The notes beneath the pieces are model-generated. The model was not told where the DNA came from. It saw only the letters and a list, made by a program, of their open reading frames with translations, and did no database searches. From Pseudomonadota bacterium (GTDB lineage Bacteria > Pseudomonadota > Gammaproteobacteria > Xanthomonadales > Rhodanobacteraceae), in assembly GCA_021783385.1 (NCBI GenBank), contig JAJXTX010000029.1, positions 8,021-13,672 on the forward strand: a stretch of 5,652 nt of DNA. The letters are read 5' to 3'. This document shows positions 1-5,652 of this stretch, in pieces. How positions within the stretch are numbered: the stretch's first letter is position 1; each line of letters begins with the position of its first letter. The position numbers and the translations under genes are program-made.

Positions 1-45
1 TGGGTCGCGATCGGGCTGGGCGCGCTGGCCTGGTGGCTGCACTGA
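1..45 (+). CDS. C-terminal end of an unidentified membrane protein (partial)
   Basis: Only the last 14 codons and a TGA stop are in the window. They read W-V-A-I-G-L-G-A-L-A-W-W-L-H, a hydrophobic stretch with small residues and tryptophans near the end, as expected for a transmembrane helix at the extreme C-terminus. This could be a tail anchor or the last helix of a polytopic protein. The stop lies 10 bases before the kinase start, so the two genes are probably co-transcribed. The family cannot be named from so short a piece. The frame is supported by the stop position and the hydrophobic pattern only. Confidence 0.6.
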   Translation, partial: WVAIGLGALAWWLH

Positions 46-55
46 GCAGCGTGCC

Positions 56-1774
56 GTGAGCGCGCCAGACACGCCGCCGCAGATCGGCCGCTATCGCATC
101 GAGGGGTTGCTCGGCGAGGGCGCGATGGCGGTGGTCTACGCCGGCTTCGACCCGCAGATCGAGCGCCAGGTGGCGATCAAGTGCCTGCGCCGCGAGATCG
201 CTGCCGATCCCGGCTACTGCCGCCGGTTCCTGGTCGAGGCGCGCGCGGCCGGCCACCTCACACATCCGCACATCGTCACCATCTTCGACGTCGGCGAGAC
301 TGCCGACGGCCGCTCCTACATCGCGATGGAGCGGCTCTCCGGCGAAACGCTGGCGAGCCGCGTCGCGGGCGAGGGATTTCCGCCGCTGCCGGTGATCATC
401 GAGCTGGCCGAGCAGATCGCCGCGGCGCTCGACTACGCCCATGCCCAGGGCGTGGTCCATTACGACATCAAGCCCGAGAACATCATGCTGACCGACGGCT
501 GGCAGCATGCCAAGGTCAGCGACTTCGGCATCGCCGAGCGCGGTGGCGCAGCCGCGCCCGGCGACGCGCCGACGGAGATTGGCGGCACCCCGGCCTACAT
601 GGCGCTGGAGCGGCTGCGCGGCGAACCGGCCGACGGCCGCAGCGACCTCTTCGCGCTGGGCGTGCTGCTGTACTGGCTGCTCACCGGCAAGCTGCCATGG
701 CCGGAAACCGCGGACGTGAAACGCCTGCTGCAGCAGCGCCAGCGGCTGCCGCGGCCATCGATCCAGCCACGCGAGGCGGATACTCCGTCGATCCTGCTGG
801 ACATCGTGCAGACGCTGCTGGCACCGGCACCCGCGGCACGCTATCAGCGCGGCAGCGAGGTGATCGACGACCTGCGCCTCGCACGACGCGAACACGAGCG
901 CCTGCACGAAAAGCCGCTGGCCACCCGCATCATTTCGCTGCGGCTGCGCTGGGCCAGCATGCTGGGCGCCATCCTCAGCCTGACCCTGCTGCTGGGGCTG
1001 GCCGCGATCTACGCCAAGCAGAGCGCCGCAGTGAACGGACTGGCGCTGGATTTCGGCAGCTCGCTGGCGCGCATGATCGCCGGCGAGTCCGCCGAGAACC
1101 TGCTGGTCGGCGATCATGCCGCCACCCGGGCGCTGGTCGAGGACGTCGCGCGCAACCGGCAGATCCACTATCTGGCGATCGCCGATCGCCACGGCGCCAT
1201 CATCGGCAGCACGCGTCATGCCGAGGTCGGCCAGCGCCTGCCGCAGCTGGCCGGTTCCACGCCGGTGGCGGGGCCGGATCAGGTCGAGAGCTATCGCGGC
1301 CGCCTGCCGGGCGATGCGAGCGCGGGCGAGATGCTGCTGTTCGACGTGCCGATCCGTTACCAGACCGCCGCGGTGGGGGAGCTGCGCCTGGGCGTCAGCA
1401 ACGCGCCGCTGCGCGCCGCCCAGAAGACCACGCTGTGGGTGATCGCCGCGGTGCTGGTGCTGACGCTGGTGGCGGTGGTCGGTTCGGCCTACTGGCTGTT
1501 CCGGCGGCTGCTGACCCTGCTGGACGTGCTCGGCGACGCGCTGCTGCGGGTGGCGCGCGGCGATACGCATCACCGCATCCGGCTGGTGCGGCGGGACGAA
1601 CTGGGGCGGCTGTTTGCCGCCTTCAACCTGATGAACAGCGCGCTGCAGGCGCGCCAGGGCAAGCCGCGGAAACCCGCCCGCGCTGCGGCCGCGGATATCG
1701 GGCTGTCCACACGCATCCTGCCCGCGCCCGACGCGCCAGACGCGCCCGGCGGCAACCCGCAAAAGCCCACTTGA
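56..1774 (+). CDS. Transmembrane Ser/Thr protein kinase with periplasmic sensor-like domain and C-terminal HAMP
   Basis: This is a Hanks-type kinase of 572 residues that transfers phosphate from ATP to Ser/Thr of unknown targets at the inner membrane. The kinase domain spans about residues 13-275: Gly-rich loop G20-E-G-A-M-A-V-V-Y28, ATP lysine K42 in VAIK, alpha-C glutamate E61, catalytic loop H135-Y-D-I-K-P-E-N142 with D137, DFG at 156-158, GTPAYMALE at 177-185, alpha-F aspartate D197. A hydrophobic helix (about 299-320) leads to a periplasmic region (about 321-457) with a Cache/CHASE-like pattern. A second helix (about 459-483) is followed by HAMP (about 484-534, with GD...DELGRL..AFN.M) and a Pro/Ala-rich tail. 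The GTG start at 56 is chosen because the next in-frame ATG falls inside the Gly-rich loop; its ribosome site is weak (GAG at 44-46). Odd points are Tyr for Arg in HRD and Leu for Pro in APE. Other catalytic residues are intact, so activity is likely. It resembles PpkA/PknS-type kinases only in a general way. Confidence 0.93.
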   Translation: MSAPDTPPQIGRYRIEGLLGEGAMAVVYAGFDPQIERQVAIKCLRREIAADPGYCRRFLVEARAAGHLTHPHIVTIFDVGETADGRSYIAMERLSGETLASRVAGEGFPPLPVIIELAEQIAAALDYAHAQGVVHYDIKPENIMLTDGWQHAKVSDFGIAERGGAAAPGDAPTEIGGTPAYMALERLRGEPADGRSDLFALGVLLYWLLTGKLPWPETADVKRLLQQRQRLPRPSIQPREADTPSILLDIVQTLLAPAPAARYQRGSEVIDDLRLARREHERLHEKPLATRIISLRLRWASMLGAILSLTLLLGLAAIYAKQSAAVNGLALDFGSSLARMIAGESAENLLVGDHAATRALVEDVARNRQIHYLAIADRHGAIIGSTRHAEVGQRLPQLAGSTPVAGPDQVESYRGRLPGDASAGEMLLFDVPIRYQTAAVGELRLGVSNAPLRAAQKTTLWVIAAVLVLTLVAVVGSAYWLFRRLLTLLDVLGDALLRVARGDTHHRIRLVRRDELGRLFAAFNLMNSALQARQGKPRKPARAAAADIGLSTRILPAPDAPDAPGGNPQKPT

Positions 1775-1791
1775 GCCGAGCTGCGCAGGTC

Positions 1792-1806
1792 AGCACGGCG
1801 CGTGCT
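1792..1806. terminator. Small hairpin at the convergent gene junction, possible bidirectional terminator
   Basis: AGCACG at 1792-1797 and CGTGCT at 1801-1806 form a perfect 6-bp inverted repeat around a GCG loop. It lies in the 31-base gap between the kinase stop and the lipoprotein stop, and its last base is the first base of the lipoprotein's complement-strand TGA. Position and symmetry suit termination of both convergent transcripts. Neither side has a run of T directly after the stem, so it is not a classical intrinsic terminator. Confidence 0.35.
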
Positions 1807-2759
1807 CAGAATTGCTTGAGGCGCTGCTTGAGCTCGAGGGCGCGGGCGCGGTAGGCGATGGCCGGCTCGTAGTTCGGATCGATCGCCAGCACGCGGTCCC
1901 ACAGCGCAATCGCCGGATCCAGTTGCTGGTCGCGGTACAGCACGATCGCGCGCTGGTGATACGCGGCAATCACCTGTTTGCGCAGCGATGCCGGCCCCAC
2001 GCCGGCCGGCTTCAGCTGCGGGTCGATCGTCAGCGCCTGCTCCATCCGCGCCAGCGCCTGCGCTTTTTGTCCCTGCGCCAGCAACGCCGCGCTCTCTTTC
2101 TGCAGCCGGCGCACCTGCGCCGCTGACGAGGCGTCCGTCGGCGCCGTGGTGGGCGCGATCGCCAGCGCGTTGCCGGCGGCCGCAGACGCACCGCGCGGCG
2201 ACGCGCCTTCCTGCGGCAGCGTCGCGGTGGCCGCAGACGCCGGCAGCCGCAACGTCTGGCCCACCCGCAGCAGTGAGGGATTGTTCGAACCGTTGTAGCG
2301 GGCCAGCAGCACAAACTGGCTGGAGTCGCCCAGATAGCGCGCCGCCAGCGTGCTGTATGAATCACCCGGCTGCACCACGTACGGGCGCGATGCGCGGCCC
2401 AGCTGCTGCGCGGGATCGACCGTCAGCTGGTGCAGCAGCGCCTGCGCCGCGCGGTCGCCGGGATGCTGCCGCAGATATTCGTGCAGCGCCTGCTCGCCCT
2501 CGGCGTAGCGGCCAACCTGCAGGTCGTCGTCGACGATCGCCGCCAGCGAGGTGGCGCCGGCAGTTCGCGTCGGCCCGTTCGCGGCTGCCGGCGTCACCGT
2601 CGCGGTCGGGTGGCCGGACAGCTGGTCGCCAACCCGCGTTTTCAGCTTGCTCATCTGCGCGCAGCCGGCCGCAGCCAGCAGCGCCAACAGCGGCGCGCGC
2701 AGCAGGGCTTGCCGCAGACGATGCCGCGGCAGGCCGCCGGGCGAGCATGTGGATGTCAT
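1806..2759 (-). CDS. LysM-domain lipoprotein with flanking TPR-like helices
   Basis: This 317-residue protein is exported and probably lipid-anchored. The N-terminus has arginines, a hydrophobic core and a lipobox L-A-A-A-G-C with the modified cysteine at C33. Ala follows the cysteine, which favours the outer membrane under the Lol rule. Residues about 70-115 form a TPR-like helical pair (GRYAEGEQALHEYL...P). One LysM domain lies at about 126-173 (YVVQPGDSYSTLAARYLGD, then VGQTLRLP), the fold that binds N-acetylglucosamine polymers such as peptidoglycan. An Ala/Thr/Ser/Pro linker (about 174-212) leads to C-terminal TPR-like helices (about 215-315, with P-A-I-A-L-W-D-R-V-L-A-I-D-P-N-Y). The ATG at 2757-2759 is backed by AGGAA (complement of 2767-2771) with a 7-base spacer. 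It lies 62 bases downstream of the phosphatase on the same strand, so it is probably its operon partner. A scaffold or envelope-sensing role is inferred. Confidence 0.9.
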   Translation of the reverse strand: MTSTCSPGGLPRHRLRQALLRAPLLALLAAAGCAQMSKLKTRVGDQLSGHPTATVTPAAANGPTRTAGATSLAAIVDDDLQVGRYAEGEQALHEYLRQHPGDRAAQALLHQLTVDPAQQLGRASRPYVVQPGDSYSTLAARYLGDSSQFVLLARYNGSNNPSLLRVGQTLRLPASAATATLPQEGASPRGASAAAGNALAIAPTTAPTDASSAAQVRRLQKESAALLAQGQKAQALARMEQALTIDPQLKPAGVGPASLRKQVIAAYHQRAIVLYRDQQLDPAIALWDRVLAIDPNYEPAIAYRARALELKQRLKQF

Positions 2760-2785
2760 AACGGTATTCCTGAGTTGTTGCCTTG

Positions 2786-2802
2786 GGCCCGAAAGGCGGG
2801 CC
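2786..2802 (-). other. GC-rich hairpin between phosphatase and lipoprotein genes
   Basis: GGCCCG (2786-2791) and CGGGCC (2797-2802) form a 6-bp stem with a 5-base loop in the 62-base gap (2760-2821). No T run follows on the minus strand, so full termination is unlikely. It could trim read-through or stabilise mRNA ends within a two-gene operon. Chance formation in G+C-rich DNA is also possible. Confidence 0.3.
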
Positions 2803-2821
2803 AGCTTGTCACACTATCGCT

Positions 2822-3643
2822 TTACCCTTCCGTGGCACGGTCGAACAGCGCCGATCCCGGCAGGCCGCCGCGCCACCAGGGGCGTGCTGCGCCGGGCCGC
2901 GCGAGGATCAAGGCCACGTTGTCACCCTGCTCGCCGCCGCGCTGCAGCGCCAGCGTCAGCGCCTCATGCGTCGCCGCAGGCAGGTTGCGGCAGCGCGCGA
3001 AGCGTCCCAACTCGTGCGTTGACAGACGCTCCCACACGCCGTCACTGCACAGTGCGAAGGTCTGCCCGGTACGCAGCACGGCGCAACCGTGCTCGACCTG
3101 CGGCGGCTGCGGGCCGCCCAGCCCGCGCAGCAGCTTGTGCTGATCCGGATCGTCGGCGAGCTGCTGGTGGGACAGCTCGCCGCGGCGCATCTTCAGCTGC
3201 CCCACGCTGTGATCCTCGGTGCAGCCGAGCAGGCGGCGTCCCTGGAAGCGGTACAGCCGGCTGTCGCCCACGTGCGCCCAGCAGACGCGCCGGCCGCGAA
3301 TCAGCAGCGCCACCACGGTCGAGTGCGGTTCGCCGCTGGCCAGCTGCTCGCCGCGCCGGCGCAGCTCGGCGTGCGCGTCCTGGCACAGCGTTTCCAGAAA
3401 CAGCGCGCCGGGCTGCTCGCGCCAGCCGCCCTGCTGCCACAGCTGGCGGGCCACGTGGATCACGCCAGCGGCGGCCAGCTCGCCGGCGCCGTCGCCGCCC
3501 ATGCCGTCGGCCAGCACCAGCAGGTGCGCATCCTCGCCGGGGTCGTGCAGGCAGACCAGCTCGTCCTGCTGCGTTTCGCGTCCGCCGCGCGCGCGCCCTG
3601 CGGCAACCCGCGGCCCGCGGAAACCCTCGATATGCCTGTCCAT
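2822..3643 (-). CDS. PP2C-family Ser/Thr protein phosphatase (PppA/Stp-like)
   Basis: This is a 273-residue cytoplasmic, metal-dependent phosphatase that removes phosphate from Ser/Thr of proteins. It lacks a signal peptide and membrane helices. The PP2C motifs appear in order: R22-E-T-Q-Q-D27; L-A-D46-G-M-G-G-D-G-A-G-E (44-55); S-T-V-V-A-L-L (108-114); W-A-H-V-G-D-S-R-L-Y (122-131); T-E-D-H-S (142-146); L-C-S-D201-G-V-W; and G-D241-N-V near the end. Asp27, Asp46, Asp201 and Asp241 are the expected metal-binding aspartates, so the enzyme should be active. Length fits stand-alone bacterial PP2Cs. The start is ATG at 3641-3643 with GAGGGG (complement of 3654-3659) upstream. The usual Gly before Ser-Thr is His107, and a 25-residue Trp/Gly-rich tail follows the last motif. 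It lies near a Ser/Thr kinase gene, the natural opponent, and leads the lipoprotein gene. Confidence 0.93.
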   Translation of the reverse strand: MDRHIEGFRGPRVAAGRARGGRETQQDELVCLHDPGEDAHLLVLADGMGGDGAGELAAAGVIHVARQLWQQGGWREQPGALFLETLCQDAHAELRRRGEQLASGEPHSTVVALLIRGRRVCWAHVGDSRLYRFQGRRLLGCTEDHSVGQLKMRRGELSHQQLADDPDQHKLLRGLGGPQPPQVEHGCAVLRTGQTFALCSDGVWERLSTHELGRFARCRNLPAATHEALTLALQRGGEQGDNVALILARPGAARPWWRGGLPGSALFDRATEG

Positions 3644-3697
3644 CGTCCGCCAGCCCCTCGCACGGTGGCCGCCTCGCAGGGCGAATCTGCATGTTCA

Positions 3698-3715
3698 GTG
3701 GCGCAGTATAGCCAC
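3698..3715 (-). promoter_or_regulatory. Candidate phosphatase promoter: -10 box inside a dyad
   Basis: On the minus strand TATACT (complement of 3705-3710) matches five of six positions of the sigma70 -10 consensus and would give a leader of roughly 55 bases before the phosphatase ATG. No convincing -35 box is found 16-18 bases upstream. The box is framed by a 5-bp inverted repeat, GTGGC (3698-3702) and GCCAC (3711-3715), spaced by 8 bases. This could be an operator covering the -10 region. The assignment rests on pattern only. Confidence 0.4.
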
Positions 3716-3775
3716 AGCGAAAAGCGCGTTGCCGCAGCCTTTTCAGCCGCGGCCAGCGGGCCGGTCTGTCGCTCC

Positions 3776-3806
3776 CGGGTGCATCGCGGCGGCGATGGCG
3801 CACCCG
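3776..3806. other. Stable imperfect stem-loop in the divergent intergenic region
   Basis: An outer stem pairs 3776-3782 (CGGGTGC) with 3800-3806 (GCACCCG). An inner stem pairs 3783-3787 (ATCGC) with 3792-3796 (GCGAT), leaving a GGCG loop and a 3-base bulge (GGC, 3797-3799). That is 12 base pairs in 31 bases, clearly stronger than other palindromes in this window. It ends 48 bases before the DUF1631 start codon. It could be a leader-RNA structure if transcription starts further upstream, or a protein-binding site in DNA. No T run follows, so a terminator is unlikely. Confidence 0.45.
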
Positions 3807-3824
3807 CAGCAACCGGCATAAACT

Positions 3825-3850
3825 GCAGGCTCCGGGGAACAAGCAGGCTC
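3825..3850 (+). repeat. 8-bp direct repeat upstream of the DUF1631 gene
   Basis: GCAGGCTC occurs at 3825-3832 and again at 3843-3850, an 18-base period. The second copy contains the AGG (3845-3847) that is the best ribosome-binding site for the ATG at 3855, with a 7-base spacer. A weak -10-like TAAACT (3819-3824) abuts the first copy. If it is a promoter, the repeats would lie at the start of a short transcript leader. Function is unknown. Confidence 0.4.
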
Positions 3851-3854
3851 TTGC

Positions 3855-5652
3855 ATGGATGTCGAACAGAGTCGACGCCATTCGTTCGCGTCGCATCAGC
3901 GCAGCCGACTCACCGAGGGTCGCTGGCCGGAACGTGCCCAGCGTCTCATCGAGACCAGCCACACGCTGTGCGTGGAAGGCTTGCGCGAGCCGCTGCGGCG
4001 CTGTGTCAGCGAGTTCGAGCAGCAGCTGTTCAAGCTGGCCGAACGCGCGCACCGACATCTGGAGCAGCAGGATTTCTACGCCAGCCGGCAGCGCATCCTG
4101 CAGCATCGGCCACTGCTGGAAGAGCGTTTCATCGCACGGATAGGCATCGCGTTCGATCAGATCGACAGTGGCGCCACGCTCCGCACGCCCAGCGAGCCGA
4201 AGCCGTGGCAATCGCTGCAGCTGCTCGATCCGGTCGAGCAGGAGCTGAGCATGGCAGTGGCCCAGCTCGGATCCCGCGGCGAAATGCGCCACAGCAGCGT
4301 GCTGTATGAACTGGGTTATCGGCTGGCGGTACTCCTCGGCGCGCCGCCACTGGAGGGTGAAGCGCTGCCGCTGGGGCCGCACGCGCTGGCCAAGGCATTC
4401 CATGAGGCCTGCACCGAGCTGGAACTGCCATTGCCGCATCACCTGCAGCTGCTGCAGAGTTTCGATCAGTGGGTGCTGCAGTCGCTGACGCCAATGTACG
4501 ACGCCATCAATGCGCAGCTGCAGGCCGATGGCATCCTGCCGCAGCTGCGCAGCATCCCGGTACCGCGCCACCTGAGCAAACGCGCGCGGCCGGTCCAGCC
4601 GGAGGCTGCGGCGAGCGCCGCCGAGACACCGTCGTCGGCTGCGAGCGCGGCAGCGCCGGCGAGCGGCTCGATCGAGGTGCTGGAGTCGCTGCGCGACCTG
4701 CTGGCACAACGGCGCGCCGGCAGCGGTGGCGGCAGCGGCGGCACGGCCGCCAGCCGGGTGGCCAGCACCGACGAGCTGCAGACTGCGCTTGGCGCGCTGC
4801 AGCAGCATCTGGCCCAGGTCACCGATCACGCGAGCCGCGAATTGCGCAGCGCCCAGCGGCTGCGTGAGGAGCTGCTGATCCAGCTCAACATCAACAACCC
4901 CGCGGGTGCGCCGCAAACCCAGCTCACCGGCGAGCAGGGCGACACGGTGGAGCTGGTGGCAATGCTGTTCGAGCAGCTCGGCCAGCAGCTGCAGCAGGGC
5001 GGCAATGCGCGCGCCCTGCTCGGCAATCTGCAGGTGCCGGTGCTGCGCATGGCGGTGGCCGATCACAACTTCTTCGAGCAGCGCGAGCACCCGGCACGCA
5101 AGCTGCTGGATGCCGTCACCGCCGCCGCCAATGACTGGCTCGACGGCAGCGACGACGAGAGCAACCGCCCGCTGGCGGCCAAGCTCGAACAGCTGGTGGC
5201 GCGGGCGGCGCAGGAGCCCCCCAGCGCGGGTCTCTACACTACCCTGCTGGCCGACATCGAGCATCATCTGGGCCTGCTCACCCGCAAGGCGCAGGCCGCC
5301 GAACGGCGCCACGTGGAGGCGGCCCAGGGGCGCGAGCGGCTGGATCAGGCGCGCCAGCGGGCCGGCGCCCTGATGGCCGAACGCTTCGCCCAGTCGGCCC
5401 CGCGCGGGCTGCTGCGCGCGCTGCTGGATCGGGCCTGGTCCGACGTGCTGGCGCTGACCCTGCTGCGCCACGGCGAGGACAGCGACGCGTTCCAGGCGCA
5501 ACTGGCGATCACCGACCAGTTGCTCGGCCGCCTGCCGGTGGACGACCGCCCGCAGCTGCAGCGCGAGGTGGAAAGCGGCCTGCAGCAGATCGGCATGCAT
5601 GCCGAAGAGGCCAAGCAAGTGGCCCAGCGGCTGCTTGGCACGGGCAGCGACA
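3855..5652 (+). CDS. DUF1631-family protein, N-terminal 599 codons (3' end outside window)
   Basis: The frame is open from ATG 3855 to the window end, and a family length of roughly 720-780 residues suggests about 150 are missing. Family-like segments include L-Q-L-L-D-P-V-E-Q-E-L-S (about 120-131), L-P-L-G-P-H-A-L-A-K-A-F (171-182), the stretch to D-G-I-L-P before residue 240, and V-P-V-L-R-M-A-V-A-D-H-N-F-F followed by H412-P-A-R-K-L-L. An Ala/Ser-rich linker (about 247-272) and a Gly/Ser stretch (289-296) separate the N-terminal part from a mostly helical remainder. There is no signal peptide or membrane helix, so it is probably cytoplasmic. Many family members have been labelled thymidine phosphorylase without visible basis; I do not support that name. 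The gene is divergent from the phosphatase. Its function is unknown; a link to the nearby phosphorylation genes rests on position only. Confidence 0.9.
   Translation, partial: MDVEQSRRHSFASHQRSRLTEGRWPERAQRLIETSHTLCVEGLREPLRRCVSEFEQQLFKLAERAHRHLEQQDFYASRQRILQHRPLLEERFIARIGIAFDQIDSGATLRTPSEPKPWQSLQLLDPVEQELSMAVAQLGSRGEMRHSSVLYELGYRLAVLLGAPPLEGEALPLGPHALAKAFHEACTELELPLPHHLQLLQSFDQWVLQSLTPMYDAINAQLQADGILPQLRSIPVPRHLSKRARPVQPEAAASAAETPSSAASAAAPASGSIEVLESLRDLLAQRRAGSGGGSGGTAASRVASTDELQTALGALQQHLAQVTDHASRELRSAQRLREELLIQLNINNPAGAPQTQLTGEQGDTVELVAMLFEQLGQQLQQGGNARALLGNLQVPVLRMAVADHNFFEQREHPARKLLDAVTAAANDWLDGSDDESNRPLAAKLEQLVARAAQEPPSAGLYTTLLADIEHHLGLLTRKAQAAERRHVEAAQGRERLDQARQRAGALMAERFAQSAPRGLLRALLDRAWSDVLALTLLRHGEDSDAFQAQLAITDQLLGRLPVDDRPQLQREVESGLQQIGMHAEEAKQVAQRLLGTGSD
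4719..4742 (+). repeat. Tandem 12-bp repeat coding for a Gly/Ser linker
   Basis: Two 12-base units, GGCAGCGGTGGC and GGCAGCGGCGGC, lie head to tail inside the DUF1631 gene and encode G-S-G-G twice (residues 289-296). They differ at one third-codon position. Such a repeat can change length by slippage in whole codons, which would alter linker length without breaking the frame. Confidence 0.6.

Noticed and set aside
56..1774. Kinase as a pseudokinase because of its altered HRD motif
   Set aside because: The ATP lysine, alpha-C glutamate, catalytic aspartate, Asn142 and DFG aspartate are all present; only the Arg before the catalytic Asp differs, which is tolerated in non-RD kinases.
181..1854. 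A 557-codon open frame on the + strand overlapping the kinase
   Set aside because: It is an out-of-frame copy of the kinase region, dominated by Arg, Ala, Gly and Pro, with no domain. Long empty frames are common in G+C-rich DNA because stops are rare.
56..3643. Assignment of the kinase and phosphatase to a type VI secretion cluster
   Set aside because: PpkA/PppA pairs occur in such clusters, but no Tss structural gene or other secretion component is visible in this window, so the link is not supported here.
2551..3711. A 386-codon open frame on the + strand opposite the lipoprotein and phosphatase genes
   Set aside because: The product is Arg/Ala/Pro-rich low complexity, and both genes opposite it have clear domain motifs in their own frames.
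3089..4309. A 406-codon open frame on the + strand crossing the phosphatase, the intergenic region and the start of DUF1631
   Set aside because: It spans two real genes in a third frame and shows no recognisable motif; it is a shadow.
3042..5618. An 858-codon open frame on the minus strand opposite the DUF1631 gene and running into the phosphatase region
   Set aside because: The + strand frame carries recognisable DUF1631 motifs over the same bases, and the 3' part overlaps the phosphatase in a different frame. The antisense product is rich in Leu/Gln/Arg/Ala as expected for a shadow of a G+C-rich gene, with no recognisable domain.
3855..5652. Thymidine phosphorylase function for the DUF1631 protein
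   Set aside because: I see none of the expected glycosyltransferase or phosphorylase motifs, and the recognisable segments belong to DUF1631.

Overview
The window is uniformly G+C-rich (about two thirds G+C by eye). Its codon use and gene content fit a gammaproteobacterium of the Xanthomonadales, most likely Rhodanobacteraceae or Xanthomonadaceae. That placement is an inference from composition and family types, not from a marker gene. Genes are tightly packed and no gene-free stretch exceeds 300 bases. I see no RNA genes, insertion sequences, CRISPR arrays or attachment sites.

Layout: (1) bases 1-45 are the last 14 codons of a + strand gene whose product ends in a hydrophobic, membrane-type segment. 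(2) Ten bases later, 56-1774 (+) encodes a membrane-spanning Ser/Thr protein kinase: N-terminal kinase domain, TM helix, periplasmic sensor-like domain, second TM helix, C-terminal HAMP. (3) Convergent to it, across a 31-base gap with a small hairpin, 1806-2759 (-) encodes a lipoprotein with TPR-like helices and one LysM domain. (4) Upstream of that on the same strand, 2822-3643 (-) encodes a PP2C-type Ser/Thr phosphatase. (5) A 211-bp divergent region (3644-3854) holds a -10-like box inside a dyad, a stable imperfect hairpin and an 8-bp direct repeat. (6) 3855-5652 (+) is the first 599 codons of a DUF1631-family protein. It runs off the window without a stop.

How they may work together: the kinase and phosphatase form a plausible write/erase pair for Ser/Thr phosphorylation. 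The kinase has a periplasmic domain and the phosphatase is followed, probably in the same transcript, by a peptidoglycan-binding-type lipoprotein, so a signalling unit that reports on the cell envelope is a reasonable inference. Similar kinase/PP2C pairs (PpkA/PppA type) accompany type VI secretion in Proteobacteria, but no secretion gene is visible here. The DUF1631 protein has no assigned function that I can state with confidence; its position across a shared control region makes it a candidate partner or target.

The most notable sequence-level points are the kinase's altered HRD (HYD) and APE (ALE) motifs, its unusual order with a terminal HAMP and no output domain behind it, and the structured divergent control region.
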